A stretch of DNA of 19,013 nucleotides from Gallionella sp. (GTDB lineage Bacteria > Pseudomonadota > Gammaproteobacteria > Burkholderiales > Gallionellaceae). The notes under the pieces were generated by a model that was not told where the DNA came from, did no database searches, and saw only the letters and a list, made by a program, of their open reading frames with translations. The DNA is taken from NCBI GenBank assembly GCA_030645955.1, contig JAUSMR010000182.1, forward strand, positions 1 through 19,013, written 5' to 3'. The position numbers and the translations under genes are program-made. This document shows positions 1-8,494 of this stretch, piece after piece (the stretch's first letter is position 1; every line of letters begins with the position of its first letter).

Positions 1-7
1 ACATTAG

Positions 8-138
8 GGAAACGCAGATTTATTCACTCAATCCGTCATTGCGAGCGAAGCGTGGCAATCCAGTTGTTTGATATCAAACGAACTTCTGGATTGCCACGTC
101 GCTACGCTCCTCGCAATGACGATTTAATCTGCGTTTCC
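8..138. mobile_element. Palindromic MITE-like element, copy 1 (TTAG target duplication)
   Basis: This 131-bp non-coding element begins GGAAACGCAGATT and ends with the reverse complement AATCTGCGTTTCC. The 4-bp TTAG is directly repeated on both sides (4-7 and 139-142). Inside are nested inverted arms, CGTCATTGCGAG/CTCGCAATGACG and GGCAATCCAG/CTGGATTGCC, centred on the perfect palindrome GTTTGATATCAAAC at 66-79, so the whole element can fold into one long hairpin. YTAR 4-bp duplications are known for the IS5 group of insertion sequences; mobilisation in trans by such a transposase is an inference. Near-identical copies lie at 16513-16640 and, in inverted orientation, at 4053-4213. Confidence 0.85.
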
Positions 139-374
139 TTAGGCCTTTCGTGGCTACCCATCGACTTCGCTCAGGACTAAAGGCTTTTCTAACCATACTC
201 ACTGTAAAAACAAACTCTTAGGCATAACCAGCGACCTGGTTATATGCAACCCGAAAGACGGATGCCAAGTGGTGGTTATATCTGGCATACCAACGGCAGG
301 AATTTTTCCAAGCTGCAAAGATGCGTGAAAAATTGTCACCTTCCAAGCAACTCTTCATCAAAATTTCCGCGTTT

Positions 375-575
375 CAATGATCCTGGAAAACTCAGTTCAA
401 GCCACGGTTTGATTGGAACGCGGGCTTCCAGCCCGCAGGCGGACAGGATGTCCGCGCTCCCAGTATCCATTCCTGGACTCGCCCAAAAGGTGAATCGCAT
501 CAATAGAGATAAAGTCAATCATCACGAGGGTTTCAACTGAAATAGGAGCGTTCAACTGAGGTTTTTAGGATGAAA
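375..575. repeat. Diverged inverted-repeat-bounded element, copy A
   Basis: The right end reads AACTGAGGTTTTTAGGATGA (about 554-573). An inverted, imperfect counterpart, TCCTGGAAAACTCAGTTC, lies near 380-397. The same end motif recurs at 16861-16880 and, diverged, at 18794-18815. The segment 482-573 aligns over its whole length, with substitutions only, to 18722-18815, starting with the shared CCCAAAAGGTGA. It is therefore an old dispersed non-coding repeat; its mechanism is unknown. Confidence 0.5.
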
Positions 576-592
576 AATCAAATTGTTCGTGA

Positions 593-613
593 TATGAGCG
601 GTAGCGCACAGAG
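593..613 (+). promoter_or_regulatory. Candidate shared regulatory motif, copy 1
   Basis: The 21-bp site ends TAGCGCACAGAG and matches 18 of 21 positions of the site at 3581-3601 upstream of the CsbD-like gene. It lies about 33 bp before the small ORF at 647. Shared regulation is inferred; I do not recognise the binding protein. Confidence 0.4.
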
Positions 614-646
614 AGCATCCCGGGTGAGAAGGAAAATTGCCGTACC

Positions 647-862
647 ATGAAATCGCAAACCAATAAATTTCCAAGCTTGCTGTTGTTAATCGCAGGCACT
701 GCTGTATTCCTGTTCAGCAGCCCCGGGATTTCGCGCATTCAGGGTTGGAACCCGGCCGCGTCCGGCGGGGCCGGCAACATCCTCCCGCCTGACGAGCTTT
801 CGGCGATCATAGCGGGGTGCGCAGAATGCCGCGTGATCAACCGAGCAATCCCCGAGCGATGA
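647..862 (+). CDS. Possible small exported or membrane peptide (71 aa), doubtful
   Basis: This 71-residue frame opens with Lys-containing N-terminal residues and a hydrophobic stretch (about residues 9-28) resembling a signal peptide or single membrane helix. The remainder is short and has no domain I recognise, though it has a CAEC pair near residue 58. A purine-rich GAGAAGGA lies 13 bases before the ATG, which is rather far. The stop codon TGA (860-862) overlaps the likely ATG (859-861) of the AI-2E-family gene, an arrangement typical of translational coupling. A conserved-looking motif sits upstream at 593-613. It could equally be a chance frame, and only comparison with relatives would decide. 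Confidence 0.35.
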   Translation: MKSQTNKFPSLLLLIAGTAVFLFSSPGISRIQGWNPAASGGAGNILPPDELSAIIAGCAECRVINRAIPER

Positions 863-2082
863 TGACCAGCGTGAATGCGACCGGGGAAACGCCTGTAGGC
901 GCTAAGGACGAGGTTTATTACCACGGTGAGGCCGATCTCATGGCCGCGTCCGAAGCATCTGTCGCGGCCGTGGATTCTGCGGCGGTCACGATCCGCGCGA
1001 CCCGTTATTTGCGCATGAATGTGGCAGTCGGCGTGCTGGCGGCCATTGCGCTCGTCGCTGCGCTGTATCTGGCACGCGCCTTCTTCGTGCCATTGCTGAT
1101 TGGGATCCTCGCGAGCTACACGCTGAGTCCGGTGGTTGACTGGCTGAAGTCGTGTCGTGTGCCGCGCCCAGTGGGGGCGGCGTTGGCGCTGGCCTTGCTG
1201 GTCGGCAGCCTGTCCTGGATCGCGTTCTCGTTGAGCGATGATGCTGCGGCAATGATAGACAAGTTTCCCGAGGCAGCGCGCAAGCTGCGGCAGAATTTGA
1301 GCGACGCTCGTAGCAGCGGTCCAACCGCGCTGCAGAACATGCAGGAAGCTGCCAAACAACTCGAGGGGGCCGCCGCCGACGCGGGCGCAAAGCCGGGAGC
1401 GCGCGTGGTCGCCGCCCGTCCGAGCGAACCCACCACCTGGTTGCGCGACTACGCGCTCACACAGTCCGCGCTACTATTCACGATAGTCGCGCAAACGCCC
1501 ATCATTTTGTTGCTCACCTATTTTCTGCTGGCCTCGGGCGCGCATTTCCGACGCAAGCTGGTGCAGTTCGTCGGGCCGTCGCTATCGCGCAAGAAAGACG
1601 CCGTGAATATTCTCGATGAGATCGACGTGCAAATCCAGCGCTACCTGCTGACCATGATCGTGTCGAATGCCCTGGTTGGCGTCGGCACCTGGCTTGCGTT
1701 CGAGGCGCTCGGCATGGAGCAGGCAGGCGTATGGGGCGTTATCGCCGGCGTGCTGCACTTCATCCCCTACCTGGGCCCGGCGTCGATCGCGTTTGCCGGC
1801 GGCATGGCTGGCTTCTTGCAGTTCGGTTCGCTGACCCATGCGCTCGCTGTTGCGGGCGTGTCGCTGCTGGTGGCGGGCGCTGTCGGACTCTTGTTCATGA
1901 CCTGGCTGCAGAGCCGGTTTGCACGCGTGAACGCCGCGGTGCTGTTCATCGCCTTGCTGTTTTTCGGCTGGCTGTGGGGGGTCTGGGGCCTGCTGCTCGG
2001 TGCTCCGCTGGTCGCCATCGCCAAAGTTATCTGCGACCGTGTCGAATCGCTGAGACCGGTCGGCGAGTTGCTTGGGCGTTGA
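859..2082 (+). CDS. AI-2E family transporter / permease-like membrane protein
   Basis: This is a polytopic inner-membrane protein of the AI-2E family (PerM/TqsA/YdiK-like), 407 residues from the chosen start, close to the family norm of 350-400. Hydrophobic segments fall at roughly residues 55-92, 105-125, 203-225, 276-322, 331-350 and 358-392. A hydrophilic Ala-rich section (about 126-195) lies between the first and middle helices. Family hallmarks are HFIPYLGP in the middle and a C-terminal WLWGVWGLLLGAP stretch. The frame is open back to 817, but ATG 859 overlaps the preceding small ORF's stop and begins a plausible cytoplasmic leader; ATG 862 is equally possible. Substrates differ among members (autoinducer-2 export, Na+/H+ exchange), so none is assigned. 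A second, different paralogue follows at 2455. Confidence 0.88.
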   Translation: MMTSVNATGETPVGAKDEVYYHGEADLMAASEASVAAVDSAAVTIRATRYLRMNVAVGVLAAIALVAALYLARAFFVPLLIGILASYTLSPVVDWLKSCRVPRPVGAALALALLVGSLSWIAFSLSDDAAAMIDKFPEAARKLRQNLSDARSSGPTALQNMQEAAKQLEGAAADAGAKPGARVVAARPSEPTTWLRDYALTQSALLFTIVAQTPIILLLTYFLLASGAHFRRKLVQFVGPSLSRKKDAVNILDEIDVQIQRYLLTMIVSNALVGVGTWLAFEALGMEQAGVWGVIAGVLHFIPYLGPASIAFAGGMAGFLQFGSLTHALAVAGVSLLVAGAVGLLFMTWLQSRFARVNAAVLFIALLFFGWLWGVWGLLLGAPLVAIAKVICDRVESLRPVGELLGR

Positions 2083-2454
2083 CAGCGACTACAAGCGCTA
2101 GCTTGGTGCTTTCGAATTTCAGGATATAGACGCGCGCTTTTGTAGGTCGGGATTTATCCCGACCTACGGGAGTCATGTAGACAAACGGTTTCATTGTTTG
2201 ATGTAACCACTGATAAAACCACTAGCCATCTGACTAACCCAGCAAAATACGCTGGGTTAGTCATTGGTTAACGCCAGCCAAGTCGCTGGTTATGCCCACG
2301 CGGAAGAACGGTGGGCACAAAAACCGTGCCCACCCGCGCGTCTGTTAGTAGGGGTGATTCATGAATCGCCCCTACGGCGTCGCCCGGGGCATCCCGGCTT
2401 TAGATGTGCCATTTATACACATAGACCGTTAACTGAGCCTGAATTAAACCGACA
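2083..2454. other. Intergenic region with three strong hairpins
   Basis: No gene is supported. Three near-perfect inverted repeats are visible. GTAGGTCGGGA pairs with TCCCGACCTAC at 2142-2167. GACTAACCCAGC pairs with its complement across a 7-base loop at 2232-2262. GTAGGGGTGATTC pairs with GAATCGCCCCTAC at 2348-2375. None is followed by a T-run, so they resemble extragenic palindromes more than classical terminators, although the second could end transcription from the upstream gene. Confidence 0.6.
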
Positions 2455-3528
2455 ATGAACGAACTTAAAACCAAGAAAATTGCTGCTCTAATCGCGAATG
2501 ACTGGGGTTCACGCAGCCACGTTCATACGCTCTTGCTGATGGCGGTGACCGTCATCGGAATTTATTTCTGTTACCAGCTGGCCGTACCATTCTTTCCAGC
2601 GTTCACTTGGGCCTTGGCGCTAGCAATCTTGTTTGCTCCACTCTATCGGTGGCTTGTGTTGAAAGTAAAATACCCCAACTTAGCCGCCACGATCTGCGTT
2701 CTGGTGGCCGCTCTGATGGTGGTTGTGCCGGCGACGTTCGTGGCGGAGCGGATCATTGGTGAAGCCGCCAGAGGCGCGGAAACCATCAAGACTATGGTCG
2801 AATCTGGAGAATGGCGCCGTGTCTTTGATGCCCACCCGCTCATTGCGCCTGTCGGCCATTGGATCGAGCGGCAGTTCGATCTGCCGGCAATCTTCAATAA
2901 CGCTGCCTCATGGCTGACTGGCACCGCCGCTTCTTTCGTTCATGGATCCGTGGTGAAATTGATTGGCGTTGTTCTGACCTTTTACATGTTTTTCTATTTT
3001 CTGCGCGACCGGGGCGCGGCGCTCAAGTCGCTTCGGTCCCTATCGCCCCTCTCGGAGGCGGACATGACCAGACTATTTGACGGTGTCAGTGATACCGTGC
3101 ATGCGACCATCTATGGGACGCTTGCCATTGCCGTTGTGCAGGGAACCCTGGGCGGACTGATGTTTTGGTGGCTGGACTTGCCGACGCCATTTCTCTGGGG
3201 AATTGTAATGGCGCTGCTTGCCGTGATACCGGTGCTGGGTGCCTTTATCATTTGGATTCCTGCGGCCATCTTTTTGTTTTTGGAAGGTAGCGAAGGAAAA
3301 GCCCTGTTGCTCACACTTTGGGGCGCGGTTGTGGTCGGAGGAATCGACAACTTGCTGTATCCGATGCTGGTTGGAAGCCGGTTGAAAATGCACACTGTCC
3401 TCGCATTTGTTTCTATCGTTGGCGGGCTGATTGTTTTCGGTCCGTCCGGCCTGATTCTGGGTCCCGTGATATTCACAGTCACCAGATTACTTCTGGAAAT
3501 ATGGAGTGGTCAGAACGCGGATAATTGA
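2455..3528 (+). CDS. AI-2E family transporter (YdiK-like)
   Basis: This is a second AI-2E-family inner-membrane protein of 357 residues, full length for the family. Predicted helices lie at about residues 24-41, 48-66, 77-96, 162-184, 218-238, 246-276, 282-301 and 313-347. Family features include FYFLRDRG after the fourth helix, the IDNLLYPMLVGSRLKMH segment (297-313), and GGLIVFGPSGLILGPVIF at the end. It is clearly diverged from the 859-2082 protein, with a shorter N-terminus and different loops, so the two are probably not a recent duplication. No good Shine-Dalgarno sequence is visible before ATG 2455. The substrate is unknown. A 370-bp hairpin-rich gap separates it from the first copy, so co-transcription is uncertain. 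Confidence 0.87.
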   Translation: MNELKTKKIAALIANDWGSRSHVHTLLLMAVTVIGIYFCYQLAVPFFPAFTWALALAILFAPLYRWLVLKVKYPNLAATICVLVAALMVVVPATFVAERIIGEAARGAETIKTMVESGEWRRVFDAHPLIAPVGHWIERQFDLPAIFNNAASWLTGTAASFVHGSVVKLIGVVLTFYMFFYFLRDRGAALKSLRSLSPLSEADMTRLFDGVSDTVHATIYGTLAIAVVQGTLGGLMFWWLDLPTPFLWGIVMALLAVIPVLGAFIIWIPAAIFLFLEGSEGKALLLTLWGAVVVGGIDNLLYPMLVGSRLKMHTVLAFVSIVGGLIVFGPSGLILGPVIFTVTRLLLEIWSGQNADN

Positions 3529-3537
3529 ACATAGAGA

Positions 3538-3558
3538 AATAAATCAGCGTTTCCCCAG
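3538..3558. repeat. Solitary remnant of a MITE end
   Basis: The stretch AATAAATCAGCGTTTCC differs by one base from the AATAAATCTGCGTTTCC terminus of the MITE copy at 4053-4213. No partner end is seen nearby, so this is a degraded or solo terminus. Confidence 0.45.
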
Positions 3559-3580
3559 GGCGGCGACTACAAATGCTCTC

Positions 3581-3601
3581 TATGTGCACTAGCGCACAGA
3601 G
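3581..3601 (+). promoter_or_regulatory. Candidate shared regulatory dyad, copy 2
   Basis: TGTGC and GCACA form an inverted repeat with a 6-base centre inside a 21-bp sequence that matches the site at 593-613 at 18 positions. Flanking TGCTC and GAGCA extend the dyad. It lies about 113 bp before the CsbD-like start codon. An operator for a stress regulator is an inference from the dyad and the downstream gene. Confidence 0.45.
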
Positions 3602-3714
3602 CAGTTGTTGAGGAAGGAGGACGATTTGCTTCCAGGTCATAGAGGCACAGACCAAAAATGTTTCTGCCTGCTGCTATTGGACGCCATTCTCAATCAACCA
3701 TAAGGAAATCCAAC

Positions 3715-3933
3715 ATGAACTGGGATCGTATTGAAGGCAACTGGAAACAATTCAAAGGCAACATCAAGCAACAATGGGGCAAACTTAGCGACGACCAGCT
3801 TGCCGTGATTGCGGGCAAACGCGATCACCTGGCCGGCAAAACCCAGGAATCGTATGGCATCTCCAAGGACAACGCGGAGAAACGGCTTGCCGCATGGCAA
3901 GAACATCAGAAAGAAATGGAATATTTCAAGTGA
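3715..3933 (+). CDS. CsbD / YjbJ-like stress-response protein
   Basis: This is a small (72 residues) hydrophilic CsbD-family protein. It closely follows the E. coli YjbJ pattern: MNWDRIEGNWKQFKG at the N-terminus, then QWGKL, DD, GKRD.L.GK.QE.YG, and a terminal AEKRLAAW segment. Members are abundant, often induced by general stress or entry into stationary phase, and their molecular function is not well defined. ATG 3715 is chosen over the upstream in-frame ATG at 3658 because AAGGA (3702-3706) stands 8 bases before it and the family consensus begins exactly here. A dyad motif at 3581-3601 may control it. It appears monocistronic, with a hairpin after the stop. Confidence 0.93.
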   Translation: MNWDRIEGNWKQFKGNIKQQWGKLSDDQLAVIAGKRDHLAGKTQESYGISKDNAEKRLAAWQEHQKEMEYFK

Positions 3934-3936
3934 TAT

Positions 3937-3965
3937 GGCATGGGGCGAGAGCCCCGGCCATGCAT
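3937..3965 (+). terminator. Hairpin after the CsbD-like gene
   Basis: GGGGC-GAGA-GCCCC, with partly matching flanks, begins just after the stop at 3933. No T-run follows, so intrinsic termination is only possible; it may be an extragenic palindrome. Confidence 0.3.
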
Positions 3966-4052
3966 CACTACTCAATTCACAATCAAATGGGGTTCGCAGG
4001 AATAGGCGGCTTTATCGCTCAACGCACACAACAAAGTTGCGGTTTAAGCTAA

Positions 4053-4213
4053 GGAAACGCGGATTAAATCGTCATTGCGAGGAGCGTAGCGACGTGGCAA
4101 TCCAGAAGTTCGTTTGATATCAAACAACTGGATTGCCACGCTTCCTGCCGCGCTTCGCTCGCAGCTAAAGGCTTTTTTGCAATGACGGATTGAGTGAATA
4201 AATCTGCGTTTCC
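4053..4213. mobile_element. Palindromic MITE-like element, copy 2 (inverted, mismatched flanks)
   Basis: This is the same element as at 8-138 in the opposite orientation, 161 bp long, with GGAAACGC/GCGTTTCC ends and the central GTTTGATATCAAAC at 4112-4125. It carries about 30 extra bases (around 4141-4178) that also occur in the REP arrays at 12765-12802 and 13602-13638. The flanking tetranucleotides are CTAA on the left and TTAG on the right. They differ, unlike the matched duplications of the other two copies, which suggests later recombination or gene conversion. Confidence 0.8.
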
Positions 4214-4310
4214 TTAGCCGAATGGCTAGTTGTTTCATCAATGGCCGCTAACCGTAGGTCAGGCTCCGCCCGACGTTATCTCTGCGGCGGGTGGAACCCG
4301 CCCTACATTG
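4214..4310. repeat. Extragenic palindromes downstream of purB
   Basis: GGCGGGTGGAACCCGCC (about 4284-4300) is a strong hairpin just beyond the purB stop and may stop transcription arriving on the minus strand. GGTCAGGCTCCGCCCGAC, a related palindrome, lies near 4257. Neither has a convincing T-run. Confidence 0.4.
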
Positions 4311-6038
<1,728 letters not shown>

Positions 6039-6277
6039 GGGTCTCTAAGAATCGTAGCGAGGTTGCCTCGACACGGTGTTGCGAAGCATCTGGTGCGGGA
6101 GGGGCAAACTGACGGCTGCTCCCGCAATCGGCTGGCTTCGCCAGTAACGTGTCGCAGTCGCCGGCTCAAGAGCAAGGCGCACGGAGCGCAGCGAATGAGA
6201 CATACCAAATGGGGTAGGCGAGGAGCGAGCACCGCGCAACGCAGCTATTGAGCCGCGCAGTAGATTATTAGAGACCC
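6039..6277. mobile_element. Second MITE-like element, inverted ends GGGTCTCTAA
   Basis: GGGTCTCTAAGAATC at 6039-6053 is matched in inverted orientation by GATTATTAGAGACCC at 6263-6277 (14 of 15 positions). The ends bound a 239-bp segment without a gene. The right end runs into mnmA, whose last codons GGT CTC and stop TAA are part of the inverted repeat. I see no clear target duplication and no further copy in the window, so mobility is inferred only from the paired ends. Confidence 0.55.
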
Positions 6278-7485
6278 TCTTCGATGATTGCGCCACCCAG
6301 GCAGACCTCGCCATCAGAGAGCACCACCGACTGTCCGGGCGTGACGGCCCATTGAGGTTCGATGAAATTAATTGTGCAGCGGCCATTATCGAGTTCAGTG
6401 ATCTGACAGGGCGCGTCGACCTGCCGGTAGCGCGTCTTGGCGGCGTAGGGATGATTGAGCAGCGGTGCAGTGCCGCTGATCCAGTGGCAATCCAGCGCGG
6501 TCAACCGGTTGCTTAGCAGCGCCGGGTGGTCGTGCCCCTGCACCACGATCAGGCGGTTGTTTGCCATGTCCTTGCCAGCCACAAACCACGGTTCGCCGGA
6601 GGCTTTTTTCGCGCCACCGATACCCAATCCCTGCCGTTGCCCGATGGTGTAGAACGACAGACCCATATGTTGACCAACCACCTTGCCATTTGGGGTGCGG
6701 TTGCGAGACGGTGGTGCGGGAGCAACCGCGTTGGACCCCCTCACGAAATCGGGCATATCGGCAAACGTGTCGGGGGTCCATATCTCGCCCGGCCGGGTGG
6801 GCAAATAGCGATTGAGGAATTCGCGGAACGGGCGCTCGCCGATGAAGCAAATACCGGTGCTGTCGCGCTTGGCATAATTGGACAATCCATACTGCTCGGC
6901 TGTCGTCCGCACTTGCGACTTCAGCAGCTTGCCGAGCGGGAATATCGCATGGCTCAATTGCGCCTGGTTCAGGCGGTACAGAAAATAGCTTTGATCCTTG
7001 CTGGCGTCGCTCGCCTTGAGCAACTGGAACAGGCCATCCACCTCGCGCACCTGCGCGTAGTGCCCGGTGGCGATCGTGTCCGCCCCCAGCTGAATGGCGT
7101 GGTCGAGAAACGCCTTGAACTTGATTTCAGAATTGCACAGGATATCCGGGTTGGGCGTGCGTCCGGCCTGATATTCGCGCAGGAAATAACTGAACACGCG
7201 TTCCTTGTATTCGCCGGCGAAATTTACCGCCTCGATGTGAATTCCGATCGTGTCGGCGACGGACACCGCGTCCAGCAAATCCTGGCGCGATGAGCAGTAT
7301 TCGTCGCTGTCGTCATCCTCCCAATTCTTCATGAACAGCCCGATCACCTCATACCCCTGCTGTTTGAGCAACAGCGCGGTGACCGAGGAGTCCACACCGC
7401 CGGACATGCCAACCACGATGCGCCGGGATTGAAGATTGTTTTTGCGAGCATCCGCTTCGCGGATTGCCTGCTTACCCCTCTTCAC
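6268..7485 (-). CDS. mnmA: tRNA-specific 2-thiouridylase
   Basis: MnmA uses ATP and persulfide sulfur to thiolate U34 of tRNA Lys, Glu and Gln in the cytoplasm. The PP-loop GMSGGVDSS lies at residues 26-34. Catalytic Cys117 (NPDILCN) and Cys213 (GICFIG) are both present. The length, 405 residues, exceeds the usual 360-370 because of an N-terminal extension and an insertion at about 237-263, between RPGEI and NGKVVG, rich in Pro/Ala/Arg. The DNA of that insertion contains two perfect inverted repeats, as if a palindromic repeat had inserted in frame. The start is GTG 7485, with GGGAG 6 bases upstream. The stop codon lies inside the inverted end of an adjacent MITE-like element. Activity is plausible since all core motifs remain. 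Confidence 0.95.
   Translation of the reverse strand: MKRGKQAIREADARKNNLQSRRIVVGMSGGVDSSVTALLLKQQGYEVIGLFMKNWEDDDSDEYCSSRQDLLDAVSVADTIGIHIEAVNFAGEYKERVFSYFLREYQAGRTPNPDILCNSEIKFKAFLDHAIQLGADTIATGHYAQVREVDGLFQLLKASDASKDQSYFLYRLNQAQLSHAIFPLGKLLKSQVRTTAEQYGLSNYAKRDSTGICFIGERPFREFLNRYLPTRPGEIWTPDTFADMPDFVRGSNAVAPAPPSRNRTPNGKVVGQHMGLSFYTIGQRQGLGIGGAKKASGEPWFVAGKDMANNRLIVVQGHDHPALLSNRLTALDCHWISGTAPLLNHPYAAKTRYRQVDAPCQITELDNGRCTINFIEPQWAVTPGQSVVLSDGEVCLGGAIIEEGL
6694..6780 (-). repeat. Hairpin-rich in-frame insertion within mnmA
   Basis: The codons for MnmA residues of about 236-264 have no counterpart in typical MnmA proteins. In this stretch GCGGTTGC (6697-6704) pairs with GCAACCGC (6722-6729), and TGGACCCCC (6732-6740) pairs with GGGGGTCCA (6772-6780). 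Two consecutive perfect stems exactly here support insertion of a palindromic extragenic repeat rather than gradual loop growth. Confidence 0.55.
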
Positions 7486-7746
7486 GTTTGCTCCCTCGCC
7501 CGCATGCGGGGCGAAGGCGGGGTTACGCGAAGCATGCTTCGCGCCGCCGTAGCCGGGTGGGGATGCAGACCCGTCCGTGGGGCGCGGAGCGTGGTTGTGG
7601 AGAGACCGCAGCCGCCAATTTTTCGCCCGATTCGAGTCATATGAACTTCACCGCAGGGTGCGCTCCGCGCACCATGGTGCATAGAATGCACCCTACAAAA
7701 CCCATTGCCAGCTTGAGGTTCATGGGTAGGGGAACGAGCTTGCCCG
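7486..7746. repeat. Extragenic palindromes between nudJ and mnmA
   Basis: No gene is seen. Hairpins include CGAAGCATGCTTCG near 7528, GGGTGCGCTCCGCGCACC near 7656 and GGTGCATAGAATGCACC near 7675. They lie between two genes of the same strand and could reduce readthrough from nudJ into mnmA. Confidence 0.45.
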
Positions 7747-8193
7747 TTAGTCATAGTGAACCAGCAATTCCAGCGGAAAGCGTCTGCCCGCGAGGTAATC
7801 CTCGACACAGCGCAAAATCAGAGGGCTGCGATGACGGGATTGATTGGCGCGGATTTCATCGGGCGTCAGCCACACGGCGTGCAGGATGCCGGTGTCAAGC
7901 TGGCGGCCGGCGTCATGTCCTGTGATTTCACCGGTAAAGGCAAAGCGCAAAAAGGTGGTGTCCGATTCGTCGGAATGCCAGCGATAAATGCCTAGCAGGT
8001 GCTGCGGGGCAAAGTGATATGCAGATTCTTCCAGCACTTCGCGCGCCACTGCGGCCAGCAACGACTCATCGGCTTCCAGATGTCCGGCAGGTTGATTGAA
8101 GCGCAACCCTTGCGAGGTTTCCTCCTCCACCAGCAAAAATTTACCATCGCGTTCAATGACGGCGGCGACAGTGACATTGGGTTTCCAGATCAT
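7747..8193 (-). CDS. nudJ: Nudix hydrolase, NudJ-type phosphatase
   Basis: This 148-residue Nudix protein resembles E. coli NudJ (YmfB), which hydrolyses nucleoside tri- and diphosphates and the thiamine precursor HMP-PP. The start KPNVTVAAVIERDGKFLLVEE, the NQPAGHLEADESL stretch and the ending RRFPLELL match that family. The Nudix box runs from Gly37 to about Tyr59 with the REVLEE core (51-56); the usual Gly after the Glu pair is Ala58 here, a tolerated change. The frame is open far upstream, but that part is antisense to low-complexity DNA of the neighbouring gene, so ATG 8193 is used, with weak AGAGAA before it. Adjacency to mnmA and purB in this order matches Enterobacterales and supports the NudJ assignment. 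Confidence 0.9.
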   Translation of the reverse strand: MIWKPNVTVAAVIERDGKFLLVEEETSQGLRFNQPAGHLEADESLLAAVAREVLEESAYHFAPQHLLGIYRWHSDESDTTFLRFAFTGEITGHDAGRQLDTGILHAVWLTPDEIRANQSRHRSPLILRCVEDYLAGRRFPLELLVHYD

Positions 8194-8202
8194 TTTGTTC
8201 TC

Positions 8203-8236
8203 TATAAAAATAAAAAAGCAGGGCTCCCCCTGCTTT
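8203..8236 (-). terminator. Rho-independent terminator of the Lys/Ala-rich protein gene
   Basis: On the minus strand a perfect 9-bp stem, AAAGCAGGG/CCCTGCTTT (8236-8228 with 8223-8215), closes a 4-base loop and runs straight into a T-rich tract (8217-8203). It lies 18 bp after the stop at 8255 and immediately before nudJ, separating the two transcription units. Confidence 0.9.
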
Positions 8237-8254
8237 CCTGATGCTTCTGGCGAA

Positions 8255-8494
8255 TTACTGCGCAGCCGCTTCTGCTTTTTTGGCCTTTTTAGCTTTTTTA
8301 GCTTTTTTGGCTTTCTTGGCTTTTTTGGCAGGAGCAGCAGCTTCTGGAGCAGCAGCGGCTGCAGGAGCGGCGGCTGCAGGAGCGGCGGCAGCGGCAGGAG
8401 CAGCAGCCTTGGCAGGAGCGGCATCAGCAGCAACGGCGGAGAAAGAAACAACAGCAAATACCGCAGCGATCAGTACAGTCAACAGCTTGTTCAT
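8255..8494 (-). CDS. Small exported Ala/Pro-rich protein with Lys-Ala repeat tail
   Basis: This 79-residue protein has a clear signal peptide (MNKLLTVLIAAVFAVVSFSAVA, cleavage near residue 22-24). An Ala/Pro-rich linker with AAAPAAAAAP-type repeats follows, then a strongly basic tail of six or so KKA repeats, and the protein ends EAAAQ. ATG 8494 is preferred to the in-frame ATG at 8506, because GGAG sits 6 bases before it and the upstream ATG would place the ribosome site inside the gene. A strong terminator follows, so it is a single-gene unit. Function is unknown; the tail resembles histone H1-like or polyanion-binding sequences, so interaction with envelope polymers or nucleic acid outside the membrane is possible but unproven. 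Confidence 0.85.
   Translation of the reverse strand: MNKLLTVLIAAVFAVVSFSAVAADAAPAKAAAPAAAAAPAAAAPAAAAAPEAAAPAKKAKKAKKAKKAKKAKKAEAAAQ

Larger units (their letters stand above)
143..646. other. Gene-free, repeat-bearing upstream region
   Basis: I see no convincing gene here. A dyad CATAACCAG/CTGGTTATATG lies at about 224-247. A GCGGGCTTCCAGCCCGC hairpin of the repetitive-extragenic type lies near 421-440. A diverged repeat family member occupies about 375-575 and is listed separately. The 98-codon open frame at 244-540 has no recognisable domain and runs through these repeats, so I do not call it. Confidence 0.6.

Noticed and set aside
244..540. 98-codon open frame near the left end
   Set aside because: It runs through repeats, has no domain, and no convincing ribosome site.
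2264..2458. 64-codon frame before the second AI-2E-family gene
   Set aside because: It is built from hairpin repeats, overlaps the next start, and shows no domain.
6526..7293. 255-codon open frame on the plus strand across mnmA
   Set aside because: It is antisense to a clear mnmA gene and has no domain or ribosome site.
8194..8457. N-terminal extension of NudJ rich in Leu/Pro/Lys
   Set aside because: It is an out-of-frame reading of the upstream Lys/Ala-rich gene and its terminator; the Nudix family start is ATG 8193.
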